From Bacteroidota bacterium (GTDB lineage: Bacteria > Bacteroidota > Bacteroidia > SXHM01), in the NCBI GenBank assembly GCA_947479755.1, contig CANKAM010000006.1, positions 1 through 64,000 on the forward strand: a stretch of DNA of 64,000 nucleotides, read 5' to 3'. A program made the translations under genes and the position numbers. Of the stretch, positions 35,053 through 43,619 are shown piece by piece. Under the pieces are notes generated by a model, which was not told the origin of the DNA, did not search any database, and saw only the letters and a list, made by a program, of their open reading frames with translations. Every line of letters begins with the position of its first letter. Position 1 is the stretch's first letter.

Positions 35053-35126
35053 CGGGCTGGACGGGATTCGAACCCGCGACCTCTGCCGTGACAGGGCAGC
35101 ATTCTAACCAGCTGAACTACCAGCCC
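35053..35126 (-). tRNA. tRNA-Asp (anticodon GTC)
   Basis: The minus strand folds as a 74-nt cloverleaf: acceptor GGGCTGG/CCAGCCC, D-arm, anticodon arm CTGCC-CTGTCAC-GGCAG giving anticodon GTC, and T-arm GCGGGTTCGAATCCCGT. The discriminator base is G, as expected for Asp, and CCA is not encoded. A dyad GAACCC-GA-GGGTTC lies 20 bp upstream. Confidence 0.97.
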
Positions 35127-35246
35127 AAGGAGAATTTTATCTTGTATGAACCCGAGGGTTCAATAATCACATTTTATCTTAAAGAACTACCCTGCCTTTC
35201 GGTAAAAGAGGGTGCGAAAGTAACTCATTTTTGCATTCCTGCAAAA

Positions 35247-36008
35247 TTATTTATCAGTAAGATGATAAGAGATGGATTCTACGCCATTTACACGGCTCTG
35301 TCCCATCTGATGAAACAGCTGAACGTAATAACTTCCTGCCTTTTGTACCTCCAGATCCGGAAAATCAATCTTCACCGTCTTTCTGCGGAAAGGTATATTC
35401 TGTTCTTCGTTTACCGCCAGTTCTTTGCTGAAGAGCAGAATGCCCTGAGCCGGACTTACCACTTTTATTTTCAGATACAGTTTATCAAACTCGTAATTTT
35501 CGGTCAGTTCCGCATCAATGCTTAGTTGCTGCTTTTTTTCGTCCGGTTTGGCAATACGGAAAAGCGGTAACTGGTCGTCTTTCCAAATAGTTCCCGTAAA
35601 GCGGCATACCTCGCCTGTTGAAGTCATATCCACACCGGGACCGGCATTTACTGAAAATGAACCTTTAAGATTATCAATCTTCCCGGGTTCTTCGTTATTA
35701 AGGTAAATATATGCCTGCACCGAATCACCTTGCTCCAGATAAATTTCCTTGATTGTGCCGGTATAGCCTTCGCCAAAATAAAGGTAATCATTCAGCGTAT
35801 CGCTGCCGATAACATAACGCACGTTCAGATAAATATCCAGTTTGCTTTCTTTAACGTTCTTTACCGTGAACAGAAACGAAACATTGATATTCTTCTCGGC
35901 TGTATAGCTTACCATCAGGGGGTTTTCGCGCACAAGCGAAGTAAACTCCACCGCTGATGAAACAAGAGCAGAACATAAAAATAGAAATACTCCAGAAGCT
36001 TTCTTCAT
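35247..36008 (-). CDS. Exported protein of unknown function
   Basis: The product has 253 residues: a signal peptide (KKASGVFLFLCSALVSSA), then beta-strand-rich sequence. The parts INVSFLFTVKNVKESKLDIYLNVRYVI and VQKAGSYYVQLFHQMGQSRVNGVESI weakly recall the gliding lipoprotein GldH, but there is no lipobox Cys and the protein is longer, so I do not assign that name. It follows the DUF58 gene by two bases and belongs to the trxA-DUF58 operon. Confidence 0.7.
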   Translation of the reverse strand: MKKASGVFLFLCSALVSSAVEFTSLVRENPLMVSYTAEKNINVSFLFTVKNVKESKLDIYLNVRYVIGSDTLNDYLYFGEGYTGTIKEIYLEQGDSVQAYIYLNNEEPGKIDNLKGSFSVNAGPGVDMTSTGEVCRFTGTIWKDDQLPLFRIAKPDEKKQQLSIDAELTENYEFDKLYLKIKVVSPAQGILLFSKELAVNEEQNIPFRRKTVKIDFPDLEVQKAGSYYVQLFHQMGQSRVNGVESISYHLTDK

Positions 36009-36010
36009 AA

Positions 36011-36949
36011 TCAGGTCATCTTTTTACGCTTCAGCAAATAGGGCAATAAAACCTGGCGATAACCTTGTTTTATATCCGCTTCAATAAAATCAATATTGAA
36101 TTGTCCGCAGCGAAGCATCAGTTCTTTTTTAAATTTTTGAGCTGCTTCTACGTAGGATTGACGGATTTCGTTCGGAACTACGCGTAATTCTTCTCCCGTC
36201 TCCAGATCTATAAAGCGATACGGGCGGTTATCAAACTCAAAATTAAGCTCTTTTGAACTGTCGTTTACGTGAAATAAAATAACCTCGTGCTTATTATGAC
36301 GCAAGTGCTGCAAGGCAGAAAAAATTGCCTCGTTGGCTTTGCCACTGTTATCCATCATATCACTGAAAATAATAACCAGCGAACGTTTGTGAATGCTTTC
36401 GGCAATCTGGTGCAGGGCATCTGCAGCCCCTGTCTTTTTCTTTACGGTAAGTTCACGCTGCTGCAAAATATTTTCCAGTTCATGAAACAGCAGTTTGCTG
36501 TGCATGGTGCTGGAACGTGCAGGCGTGTGAACATCTACACTGTCCGAGAAAATGCTGAGACCAAACGCATCGCGCTGCTTTTTGAGCAAATGAATTAATG
36601 CCGCTGCTGAATGCACCGCAAACATCATTTTGTTTTCGTGCCCGGGTTTATTTTTCTCGCTGTAGGGAAAATACATAGACGAAGAGCTGTCAATAACCAA
36701 CTGACAACGCAGGTTGGTTTCTTCTTGGTATTTCTTTACAAAAAGTTTTTCGGTGCGACCATAAATTTTCCAGTCCATATGTCGCGTTGACTCGCCTGTA
36801 TTGTAAAGGCGATGCTCCGCAAACTCCACCGAAAAACCATGAAAAGGGCTTTTGTGAAGACCTGTTATAAAGCCTTCAACTACCTGTTTAGCTATAAGCT
36901 CCAGGTGGCTGAACTGCTGAAATTCTCTGTTATGGAGAACCTGCGACAT
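36011..36949 (-). CDS. DUF58 (von Willebrand A-like) protein
   Basis: The product has 312 residues. The DUF58 core motif is here as YNTGESTRHMDWKIYGRTEKLFVKKYQEE, followed by a vWA-like domain with a MIDAS-type site (VIDSSSSMYFP) and a second motif IIFSDMMDNSG. DUF58 proteins usually act with a MoxR ATPase and Bat-type vWA proteins, but no MoxR gene is next to this one. Its function is unknown beyond that. It lies six bases after trxA. Confidence 0.88.
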   Translation of the reverse strand: MSQVLHNREFQQFSHLELIAKQVVEGFITGLHKSPFHGFSVEFAEHRLYNTGESTRHMDWKIYGRTEKLFVKKYQEETNLRCQLVIDSSSSMYFPYSEKNKPGHENKMMFAVHSAAALIHLLKKQRDAFGLSIFSDSVDVHTPARSSTMHSKLLFHELENILQQRELTVKKKTGAADALHQIAESIHKRSLVIIFSDMMDNSGKANEAIFSALQHLRHNKHEVILFHVNDSSKELNFEFDNRPYRFIDLETGEELRVVPNEIRQSYVEAAQKFKKELMLRCGQFNIDFIEADIKQGYRQVLLPYLLKRKKMT

Positions 36950-36955
36950 ACAGGG

Positions 36956-37276
36956 TTAGCTCATCTGAGCGTCCAGCTTGCCAGCAAGCACTGTTTTAGG
37001 AACGGCTCCTACTTGTTTGTCAACTATTTCTCCTCCTTTGAAAAACAAAATAGTAGGAATATTGCGGATACCAAAACGAGCCGAAATGCCGGGATTGCTA
37101 TCTACATCCACTTTGCCAACAACGGCTTTGCCATCATAGTCTTTTGAAAGTTCTTCAACCAAAGGACCAACCATACGGCATGGACCGCACCATTCTGCCC
37201 AAAAGTCAACTAATACGGGTTTGTCTGATTTGATGACTAATTCATCAAAGTTTGCATCTGTTAATTCGATTGCCAT
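36956..37276 (-). CDS. trxA: Thioredoxin
   Basis: The product has 106 residues and no signal peptide. The active site is WCGPC (Cys30, Cys33), with cis-Pro in RNIPTILFF and the usual DFWAEWCGPCRM start. It is the cytosolic disulfide reductase that serves ribonucleotide reductase and others. It is probably the first gene of an operon with the DUF58 gene and the exported protein at 35247. dnaE lies upstream with a 127-base gap. Confidence 0.96.
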   Translation of the reverse strand: MAIELTDANFDELVIKSDKPVLVDFWAEWCGPCRMVGPLVEELSKDYDGKAVVGKVDVDSNPGISARFGIRNIPTILFFKGGEIVDKQVGAVPKTVLAGKLDAQMS

Positions 37277-37403
37277 AATTTTTTCTGTTTTTATTAGGTT
37301 ACAATATTAAATAATTTCTGCTTGGGTTTTCAATTATCCTGCCATTGGAAATTTCATGACAGGATGACGTAATGTTGTATAAACAGTTCTGTTTCGGTAA
37401 TGT

Positions 37404-40400
37404 TTAATTCAGTTTACAAACAAGGTTCATTCCTTTCTGAATTATTTCCAGTAATTCGTTATCGGGACTTACTTTCAGTCTGCGTGAAGGCATGTCAATT
37501 GCCAGATTTGCATCGGGGTCAACCACATGAAATTTTACAGAGCAAGTACCTTTTGTCTTCTTTGCATTTTCATCCAGAACACCCGTGAGTTTGGCTACAA
37601 ACTCATCCGAGATATCGGAAAGCGAAAGGGTGATAGTAATGTTCTTCAGCAGTTTGTCGCGCACCTCTGAAAGTAGCTGCATGGAGGTTATTTTAAACTC
37701 CATACTGTCAGGGCTTCTCCAACTCGTCTGCACTTTTCCGCGGATAAAAACAAAATAGCCTGGAGTCATATAAAGTTTGTATTTCACATAGTCTTCACCA
37801 AAAAGCATAAACTCTGCTGAGTCATCGTAATCCTCCACCGTTAAATTTCCGAAAGGCTTACCTGTTTTTCCTACCCGGTGATTTACAGCGGTTATCATTC
37901 CTCCGAATGTAAACTCCTTGTCTTTAGGATAGTTGTTTATTTCACGTAATTCTGAAAATTTATTTTTACAAAACCCCATCTCTACCCGATAGGTATCCAG
38001 GGGATGCCCTGAAAGATAAAAGCCGATTACATCCTTTTCATACTTCAATTGTTCTAATGCTCCCCAGGGCTCCATCAGGGGAACAGTAGGTTCTTCAATC
38101 TGAACTTCACTGGCTTCACCAAACAGTGAAACCTGCGAACTGTTTTTTGCATCCTGACTATTGGTGCCATATCGCATGGCTTTCTCCAGAAAAGAATTTC
38201 CATCGCCTTCCGTTGCAAAATAATTGGCGCGGTGCAAACCGAATGAATCAAATCCGCCACCGTAAACCAAACTTTCAAATGTTTTTTTGTTGGCTGTGCG
38301 CAGGTTAATTCTTCTCACTAAATCAAATATATTTCTGAATGGTCCGTTAGCTTTACGCTCCTCCACAATAGCTGCCACAGCCGCTTCACCAACACCTTTT
38401 ACAGCGCCTAATCCAAAACGGATTTGCCCGCTTTTATTTACGGCAAAACGGTATTGCGATTCATTGATATCAGGACCAAGAACCGGAATTCCCATGCGCT
38501 TGGATTCTTCCATGAAGAAGGTAACTTTATCAATATTACTAAGGTTATGTGTAAGCACCGAAGCCATGTATTCAGCAGGATAATGCGCTTTGAGATAAGC
38601 CGTTTGAAACGCCACAAAAGCATAGCACGTGGAGTGCGATTTATTGAAGGCATATTGCGCAAACGCTTCCCAGTCTTTCCATACTTTTTCGCATATCGTT
38701 TCATCCAGACCATTTTTCTTGATGCCATCAAAAAATTTGCTCTTCATCTTATCCAGCGTGGCTTTATCTTTCTTACCCATTGCTTTACGAAGCACATCGG
38801 CATCGCCTTTGGTAAAGCCCGCCAATTTTTGAGATAGCAACATCACCTGCTCCTGATAAACAGTGATACCATATGTTTCCTGCAAGAACTCTTCCATCTC
38901 AGGAAGGTTGTAGCTTACCTTTTCCTTGCCGTTTTTTCGCGCAATAAAATTCGGGATGTACTCAATAGGACCCGGACGATACAGGGCATTCATGGCAATT
39001 AAATCTTCAAACTTATCTGGTTTAAGATCTTTCAAATGCTTCTGCATTCCTGGCGACTCAAACTGGAATGTTCCGTTGGTTTCGCCACGTTGGTATAGCT
39101 CTAATGTTTTTTTATCGTCAAGAGGGATGGTGTCCAAATCAATTTCAACTCCGTGATTTTCTTTAATCATAATCAGCGCATCACGCAAAATGGTCAGGGT
39201 TTTTAAACCCAGAAAGTCCATTTTAATAACACCTGAATCTTCAATTACTTTGCCCTCAAACTGCGTAATCAGTAATTCCGTTTCCTTTGAAGTATAAACA
39301 GGAATAATATCCGTAAGATCTGAAGGAGCAATGATGATTCCAGCAGCGTGAATACCTGTTCCGCGCACTGAACCTTCAAGTATTACCGCCTCTTTCAACA
39401 CATTTGTTAATACACCTGTTCCATTGTAAATCTCACGCAGTTTAGTTACACCTTCCATGTCTTCGGCAGAAAGATTTTCTTTCTCTTTCAGGCTTTTGTC
39501 ACCTGTAAGCGGAGCAAGAATTAAACGATTGAGCTCAATACCCGGACGCTCAGGAACAAGTTTTGCCAACATATTAGAATCAGCCAAAGGAATATCCAAC
39601 ACGCGCGCCACATCTTTGATACTCATTTTGGCAGCCATAGTGCCATAAGTAACAATCTGTGCTACCTGATTTTTACCGTATTTCTCAACTACGTAGTCAA
39701 TTACTTTTTGTCTGCCCTCGTCATCAAAATCCGTATCAATATCGGGCATTGATTTACGGTCAGGATTCAGAAAACGCTCAAACAGTAAATTATATTTTAT
39801 CGGATCAATATTGGTAATGCCTATACAATATGCAACAACAGAACCTGCAGCAGAACCACGGCCCGGACCAACAAAAACTCCAATATCTTTTCCGTGATTA
39901 ATGAAATCAGCAACAATCAAAAAATAACCCGCAAAGCCCATTGTTTTAATCGTGAACAATTCAAAATTCAGACGCTCTTCTATTTCGGGTGAAATATCTA
40001 CGTAACGCTTTTTAGCTCCGACAAAAGTCAGGTGGCGTAGATATTCCCACTGATTTAAGGTATCAGGTGAAAGTGTTGTCTTTTCATCTACTTTTTCGGA
40101 TTGTGTGTGTGTTTGAAATTCAACAGGAATAGGAAAATTGGGCAGCATGATATCCTGCTTCAATTTCAGCATTTCAACTTTGCCTACAATTTCGTTGGTA
40201 TTATCAATTGCCGCGGGCAAATCACTGAACAACTGATTCATTTCAGTGGTTGACTTGAAATAAAACTGGTCGTTAAAGAAAGCAAAACGTTTGCCTTTTG
40301 AACTTACACTATCATCGTCACCAAAATCTTTTGCAGAAGGCGTGCTTTGCTTTTCACCGGTGTTAAGACAAAGCAAAATATCATGGGCATTTGAATCTTT

Positions 40401-41060
40401 CTGATCTACATAATGCGAATCATTGGATGCAATAATTTTCACATTATATTTCTTGGCAAACTTCAACAGCACTTCATTCACCTTCATTTGCTCGGGAATA
40501 TAATGGCGTTGCAATTCCACATAATAATCTTCACCAAACAATTCAAGCCACCACTGGAAAACTTTTTCCGCTTCCTCTTCGCCTTTACGCAAAATGGTTC
40601 GCGGCACTTCAGCTCCCAGGCAGCAGGTTGTCGCAATCAAACCTTTATGATATTTCAGAACCAGTTCTTTGTCAATACGCGGATACTTTCCATACAAACC
40701 TTCCATGTATCCAAGTGAACAAAGTTTAATCAGATTCTTATAGCCTTCTGCATTTTTGGCGAGCATCAATTGATGATAACGCACATCTTTATCGTCTTTG
40801 GTAAACTGTCTGCGGTGGCGGTCTTCCACCATGTAAAACTCACAACCTACAATGGGCTTTATTTTATTAGGGTTATCGGGTGTATTATGCTTTGAAGCCT
40901 CAGCCACAAACTTAAATGCACCAAACATGTTACCGTGGTCAGTAATAGCAAGTGCGGGCATTTCGTTGTCTATGGCTTTTTTAAATAGCGAAGAAATATT
41001 AGCAGCTCCATCCAACAATGAAAACTGAGTATGGACATGGAGATGTGAAAAAGCGGGCAT
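37404..41060 (-). CDS. dnaE: DNA polymerase III alpha subunit
   Basis: The product has 1218 residues, full length for bacterial DnaE. In order: PHP domain (HLHVHTQFSLLDG), polymerase core with catalytic Asps in SMPDIDTDFDDEGR, KSHSTCYAFVAFQTAYLK in the fingers, the HhH region (IRFGLGAVKGVGEAAV), and a C-terminal OB domain (KEFTFGGMITAVNHRVGKTG). It is the replicative polymerase. The region 41061-41243 upstream has a 9-bp dyad (AAAACTTAT/ATAAGTTTT at 41081-41106) but no clear promoter. Confidence 0.97.
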   Translation of the reverse strand: MPAFSHLHVHTQFSLLDGAANISSLFKKAIDNEMPALAITDHGNMFGAFKFVAEASKHNTPDNPNKIKPIVGCEFYMVEDRHRRQFTKDDKDVRYHQLMLAKNAEGYKNLIKLCSLGYMEGLYGKYPRIDKELVLKYHKGLIATTCCLGAEVPRTILRKGEEEAEKVFQWWLELFGEDYYVELQRHYIPEQMKVNEVLLKFAKKYNVKIIASNDSHYVDQKDSNAHDILLCLNTGEKQSTPSAKDFGDDDSVSSKGKRFAFFNDQFYFKSTTEMNQLFSDLPAAIDNTNEIVGKVEMLKLKQDIMLPNFPIPVEFQTHTQSEKVDEKTTLSPDTLNQWEYLRHLTFVGAKKRYVDISPEIEERLNFELFTIKTMGFAGYFLIVADFINHGKDIGVFVGPGRGSAAGSVVAYCIGITNIDPIKYNLLFERFLNPDRKSMPDIDTDFDDEGRQKVIDYVVEKYGKNQVAQIVTYGTMAAKMSIKDVARVLDIPLADSNMLAKLVPERPGIELNRLILAPLTGDKSLKEKENLSAEDMEGVTKLREIYNGTGVLTNVLKEAVILEGSVRGTGIHAAGIIIAPSDLTDIIPVYTSKETELLITQFEGKVIEDSGVIKMDFLGLKTLTILRDALIMIKENHGVEIDLDTIPLDDKKTLELYQRGETNGTFQFESPGMQKHLKDLKPDKFEDLIAMNALYRPGPIEYIPNFIARKNGKEKVSYNLPEMEEFLQETYGITVYQEQVMLLSQKLAGFTKGDADVLRKAMGKKDKATLDKMKSKFFDGIKKNGLDETICEKVWKDWEAFAQYAFNKSHSTCYAFVAFQTAYLKAHYPAEYMASVLTHNLSNIDKVTFFMEESKRMGIPVLGPDINESQYRFAVNKSGQIRFGLGAVKGVGEAAVAAIVEERKANGPFRNIFDLVRRINLRTANKKTFESLVYGGGFDSFGLHRANYFATEGDGNSFLEKAMRYGTNSQDAKNSSQVSLFGEASEVQIEEPTVPLMEPWGALEQLKYEKDVIGFYLSGHPLDTYRVEMGFCKNKFSELREINNYPKDKEFTFGGMITAVNHRVGKTGKPFGNLTVEDYDDSAEFMLFGEDYVKYKLYMTPGYFVFIRGKVQTSWRSPDSMEFKITSMQLLSEVRDKLLKNITITLSLSDISDEFVAKLTGVLDENAKKTKGTCSVKFHVVDPDANLAIDMPSRRLKVSPDNELLEIIQKGMNLVCKLN

Positions 41061-41243
41061 GGAAAAAAATTAGGAGAGAAAAAACTTATCAGCAAAAATA
41101 AGTTTTCAAGTTCTGAAAAAAGCAGATGTTGAAAAGTTTTAAAAGCTGATTTTTGTTTTAACACGATTTAGTTGAAAATAAAATTGGAAATATAAAATTG
41201 CTATCCGCGAATTTCCCATGTTTGTTCTGCATATTTTCATTCC

Positions 41244-42656
41244 ATGAACTATACTAAAGTAACACCTCAAATTCTTGAACTATTCAAAAATATTGTTGGT
41301 AACGAATTTGTCTTTGTTGATGCCGAAACGCTCGAAATAAATGCTTCTGACGAAACAGAAGATCATAAATTTATTCCTGAAGTAGTAATAAAACCTGCTA
41401 ATGCCGAAGAAATTTCGCAGATAATAAAAATCTGCAACGAGGCATTTATTGCCGTCACACCTCGGGGAGGCGGAACAGGTTTAAGCGGTGGCGCTTTGCC
41501 ATTGGCAGCAGGTGTTGTGCTCTCCACCGAACGACTTAATAAGATTATAGAAATAGATGAACGCAACCTGCAGGCAACTGTTGAACCGGGAGTAATCACC
41601 GAAGTTTTTCAAAATGCCGTAAAAGAAAAAGGCTTGTTTTATCCGCCCGACCCGAGCAGCCGTGGAACTTGCTTCCTGGGAGGAAATTTAGCGGAGAATG
41701 CAGGCGGACCAAAAGCAGTAAAATATGGAGTTACCCGCGATTATGTTTTGAATATGGAAGTGGTTTTGCCAACAGGTGACATAATAAAAACTGCGGCCAA
41801 TGTTTTAAAAAACTCAACAGGTTATAACCTTACACAACTGATGTGCGGCAGCGAAGGAACGCTGGGCATCATCACCAAAATAGTTTTCAAGCTTCGTCCG
41901 CTGCCGCAGAAAGATGTAACGCTGCTGGTTCCATTTTCTACTTCTGAAGAAGCGTGTCGCGGCATTACTGCGGTATATATGGCCGGAATAAATCCATCAG
42001 GAATGGAGTTTGTAGAGCGCGAAGCAATCGTAAAGACAAAAAAATATTTAGAAGATTTAGGCAAAGGAGTAAATATTGATTTACCTGACGGAATCAATGC
42101 ACACCTGATTATTGAACTGGACGGAAATGATGAAGAAGCCTTGATGAAGGATGCCGAAAAAATTATGACAACGCTTGCTGATTATGAAACCGGTGAAATT
42201 CTTTTTGCTGATTCGGATCAACAGAAAGAAGAGCTGTGGCGACTGCGCAGAAATGTTTCTCCGGCAGTAAATGCATATTCCCTTACCAAAGCAGAAGATG
42301 TGGTGGTTCCTCGTGCTGCACTTCCCGCATTGATTACTTCTGTGAAAGAAATCGGAAGCGAATATAAATTCAACTCGGTTTGTTACGGACACGCAGGTGA
42401 CGGCAATCTGCACATCAACATCATGAAAGAACAATTGAGTGATGAATGGTGGAACAAAGAAGTGAACGAAGGAATTGCAAAAATCTTTAAACGCGTTGTA
42501 GAATTAGGCGGAACGCTTTCAGGTGAACACGGAATAGGAATTGCCAAACGTCCCTACATGTCGCTTGCAATGGGCGAAGTAAACCTGAACCTTATGCGCG
42601 GCATCAAAAAAGTATTTGACCCGAAAGGAATTTTAAATCCCGGAAAAATTTTCTGA
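41244..42656 (+). CDS. FAD-linked oxidase, GlcD/D-lactate dehydrogenase type
   Basis: The product has 470 residues. The FAD-binding PCMH domain (VTPRGGGTGLSGGALPLAAG, FYPPDPSSRGTCFLGGNLAENAGG, GSEGTLGIITKIVFKLRPL) and the C-terminal cap (SVCYGHAGDGNLHINIM, GTLSGEHGIGIAKRPYM) are intact. The family oxidises 2-hydroxy acids such as glycolate or D-lactate; the substrate is open. No GlcE/GlcF partner is near, which favours a single-subunit D-lactate dehydrogenase-type enzyme. It is divergent from dnaE. Confidence 0.93.
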   Translation: MNYTKVTPQILELFKNIVGNEFVFVDAETLEINASDETEDHKFIPEVVIKPANAEEISQIIKICNEAFIAVTPRGGGTGLSGGALPLAAGVVLSTERLNKIIEIDERNLQATVEPGVITEVFQNAVKEKGLFYPPDPSSRGTCFLGGNLAENAGGPKAVKYGVTRDYVLNMEVVLPTGDIIKTAANVLKNSTGYNLTQLMCGSEGTLGIITKIVFKLRPLPQKDVTLLVPFSTSEEACRGITAVYMAGINPSGMEFVEREAIVKTKKYLEDLGKGVNIDLPDGINAHLIIELDGNDEEALMKDAEKIMTTLADYETGEILFADSDQQKEELWRLRRNVSPAVNAYSLTKAEDVVVPRAALPALITSVKEIGSEYKFNSVCYGHAGDGNLHINIMKEQLSDEWWNKEVNEGIAKIFKRVVELGGTLSGEHGIGIAKRPYMSLAMGEVNLNLMRGIKKVFDPKGILNPGKIF

Positions 42657-42690
42657 TTAGTCGGCTTACCCCTGCTCTATTTCTGAAAAA

Positions 42691-42704
42691 CTGATAAAAA
42701 TCAG
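42691..42704. promoter_or_regulatory. FNR-like dyad CTGAT-AAAA-ATCAG
   Basis: Perfect 5-4-5 inverted repeat matching TGATnnnnATCA, the core of FNR sites. Its centre is about 64 bases before the start site expected from the -7 box at 42750, near the class I activator position. Confidence 0.45.
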
Positions 42705-42713
42705 CAAACAATG

Positions 42714-42730
42714 ATGATGACGGTCATCAT
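42714..42730. promoter_or_regulatory. Operator-like dyad ATGATGAC-G-GTCATCAT
   Basis: Perfect 8-bp inverted repeat around one base. Its centre (42722) is about 39-41 bases before the expected start site, the usual class II position of Crp/FNR activators. Confidence 0.5.
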
Positions 42731-42749
42731 TGCAGCCCTTTGCGTCCCA

Positions 42750-42757
42750 TAGTTTTG
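42750..42757 (+). promoter_or_regulatory. -7 box TAGTTTTG of the TerB-like/hemN operon
   Basis: Exact TAnnTTTG match 25 bases before the ATG at 42775. It lies downstream of the two dyads and before three tightly packed genes ending in hemN. Confidence 0.5.
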
Positions 42758-42774
42758 TAAATAAATACAAAGCC

Positions 42775-43179
42775 ATGATTATACGTAACTATTATAAAGA
42801 ATTAGGCAAACTGCTTTATGCAGTTGCCAAAGCAGACGGAAAAATAAATCCACATGAAGCAGAAGAACTGAAGAGGATTATAAAATCTGAATTGGTCCCT
42901 GCCGAAAAAGAAACAGATGAGTTTGGAACTGATACTGCTTTCTATATCGAATTTGAGTTTGATATCTACGAAGAAATGGACATAGATGCTGATGTGGCAT
43001 ATGATTCATTCATTTCATTTGTAAAAGAACACAACAACTATGTAACGCTGGAAATGCGGGAGAAAGCATACTATTTAGCTACAAATGTTTGTGATGCTTT
43101 CAAAGGCAAAAACAAAGCTGAGAAAAATCTTATTACACGTTTAAAAAAAGATTTACAACTGAATAAATACATCCTATAA
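42775..43179 (+). CDS. TerB-like protein
   Basis: ATG 42775 gives 134 residues; the longer frame starts at TTG inside the promoter. The sequence LGKLLYAVAKADGKINPHEAEELKRII is the TerB/DjlA-type helical metal-binding segment, with an acidic Asp in AKADGKI. A long acidic stretch (IEFEFDIYEEMDIDADVAYD) follows. TerB-like domains occur in tellurite and stress modules; the role here is unknown. It heads an operon with a protein of unknown function and hemN. Confidence 0.8.
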   Translation: MIIRNYYKELGKLLYAVAKADGKINPHEAEELKRIIKSELVPAEKETDEFGTDTAFYIEFEFDIYEEMDIDADVAYDSFISFVKEHNNYVTLEMREKAYYLATNVCDAFKGKNKAEKNLITRLKKDLQLNKYIL

Positions 43180-43180
43180 C

Positions 43181-43618
43181 ATGAACAGAAAAAACAAAAC
43201 AGGCATTTGGATTGACCACAAACGTGCTGTAATCATAAACTTCAATGAAAAAAATGAAGAGAAAGACTACTTCATTGAATCTGGATTTGAAGGAAAAGAA
43301 AGGGAAGACGGAGAAGACCGCAACAAAAATAATGCACGCATGGGTTCGCATTATATAAGTGATGAAACAGGATTTGAAAACAGACATAAAGAGTTGTTGC
43401 GCAAGTTTTATCTTGAAGTAATTCTCCGCATCAGCGAAGATGCTGAACTGTATATTTTTGGTCCTGCTGAAGCAAAAAATGAACTTGCTTCAAAAATCAG
43501 AAATTACGAGTCTTTAAAAATACTCATCACTAAAATTGAAGCTGCAGACCGCATGACAGACAAAGAGGCAGCTGCAAAAGCAAGAGAATATTTTCACGTT
43601 GAAAAATTAGCAGCCTGA
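43181..43618 (+). CDS. Small protein of unknown function, eRF1/host-attachment-like
   Basis: The product has 145 residues. It starts MNRKNKTGIWIDHKRAVIIN and contains ELYIFGPAEAKNELASKI, a pattern like the Rossmann-type domain at the C-terminus of archaeal/eukaryotic release factor 1 and of bacterial host-attachment-type proteins. A charged middle (EGKEREDGEDRNKNNAR) probably forms a loop. It is one base behind the TerB-like gene and one base before hemN, so the three are surely one transcript. No enzymatic residues are evident. Confidence 0.65.
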   Translation: MNRKNKTGIWIDHKRAVIINFNEKNEEKDYFIESGFEGKEREDGEDRNKNNARMGSHYISDETGFENRHKELLRKFYLEVILRISEDAELYIFGPAEAKNELASKIRNYESLKILITKIEAADRMTDKEAAAKAREYFHVEKLAA

Positions 43619-43619
43619 A

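Noticed and set aside
35247-36008. GldH gliding-motility lipoprotein
   Set aside because: Only weak likeness in two strands, no lipobox Cys, and about 90 residues longer; not named.
41081-41106. Regulatory stem (AAAACTTAT/ATAAGTTTT) upstream of dnaE
   Set aside because: Nine AT-rich pairs in AT-rich DNA are weak evidence; no promoter or known motif nearby.
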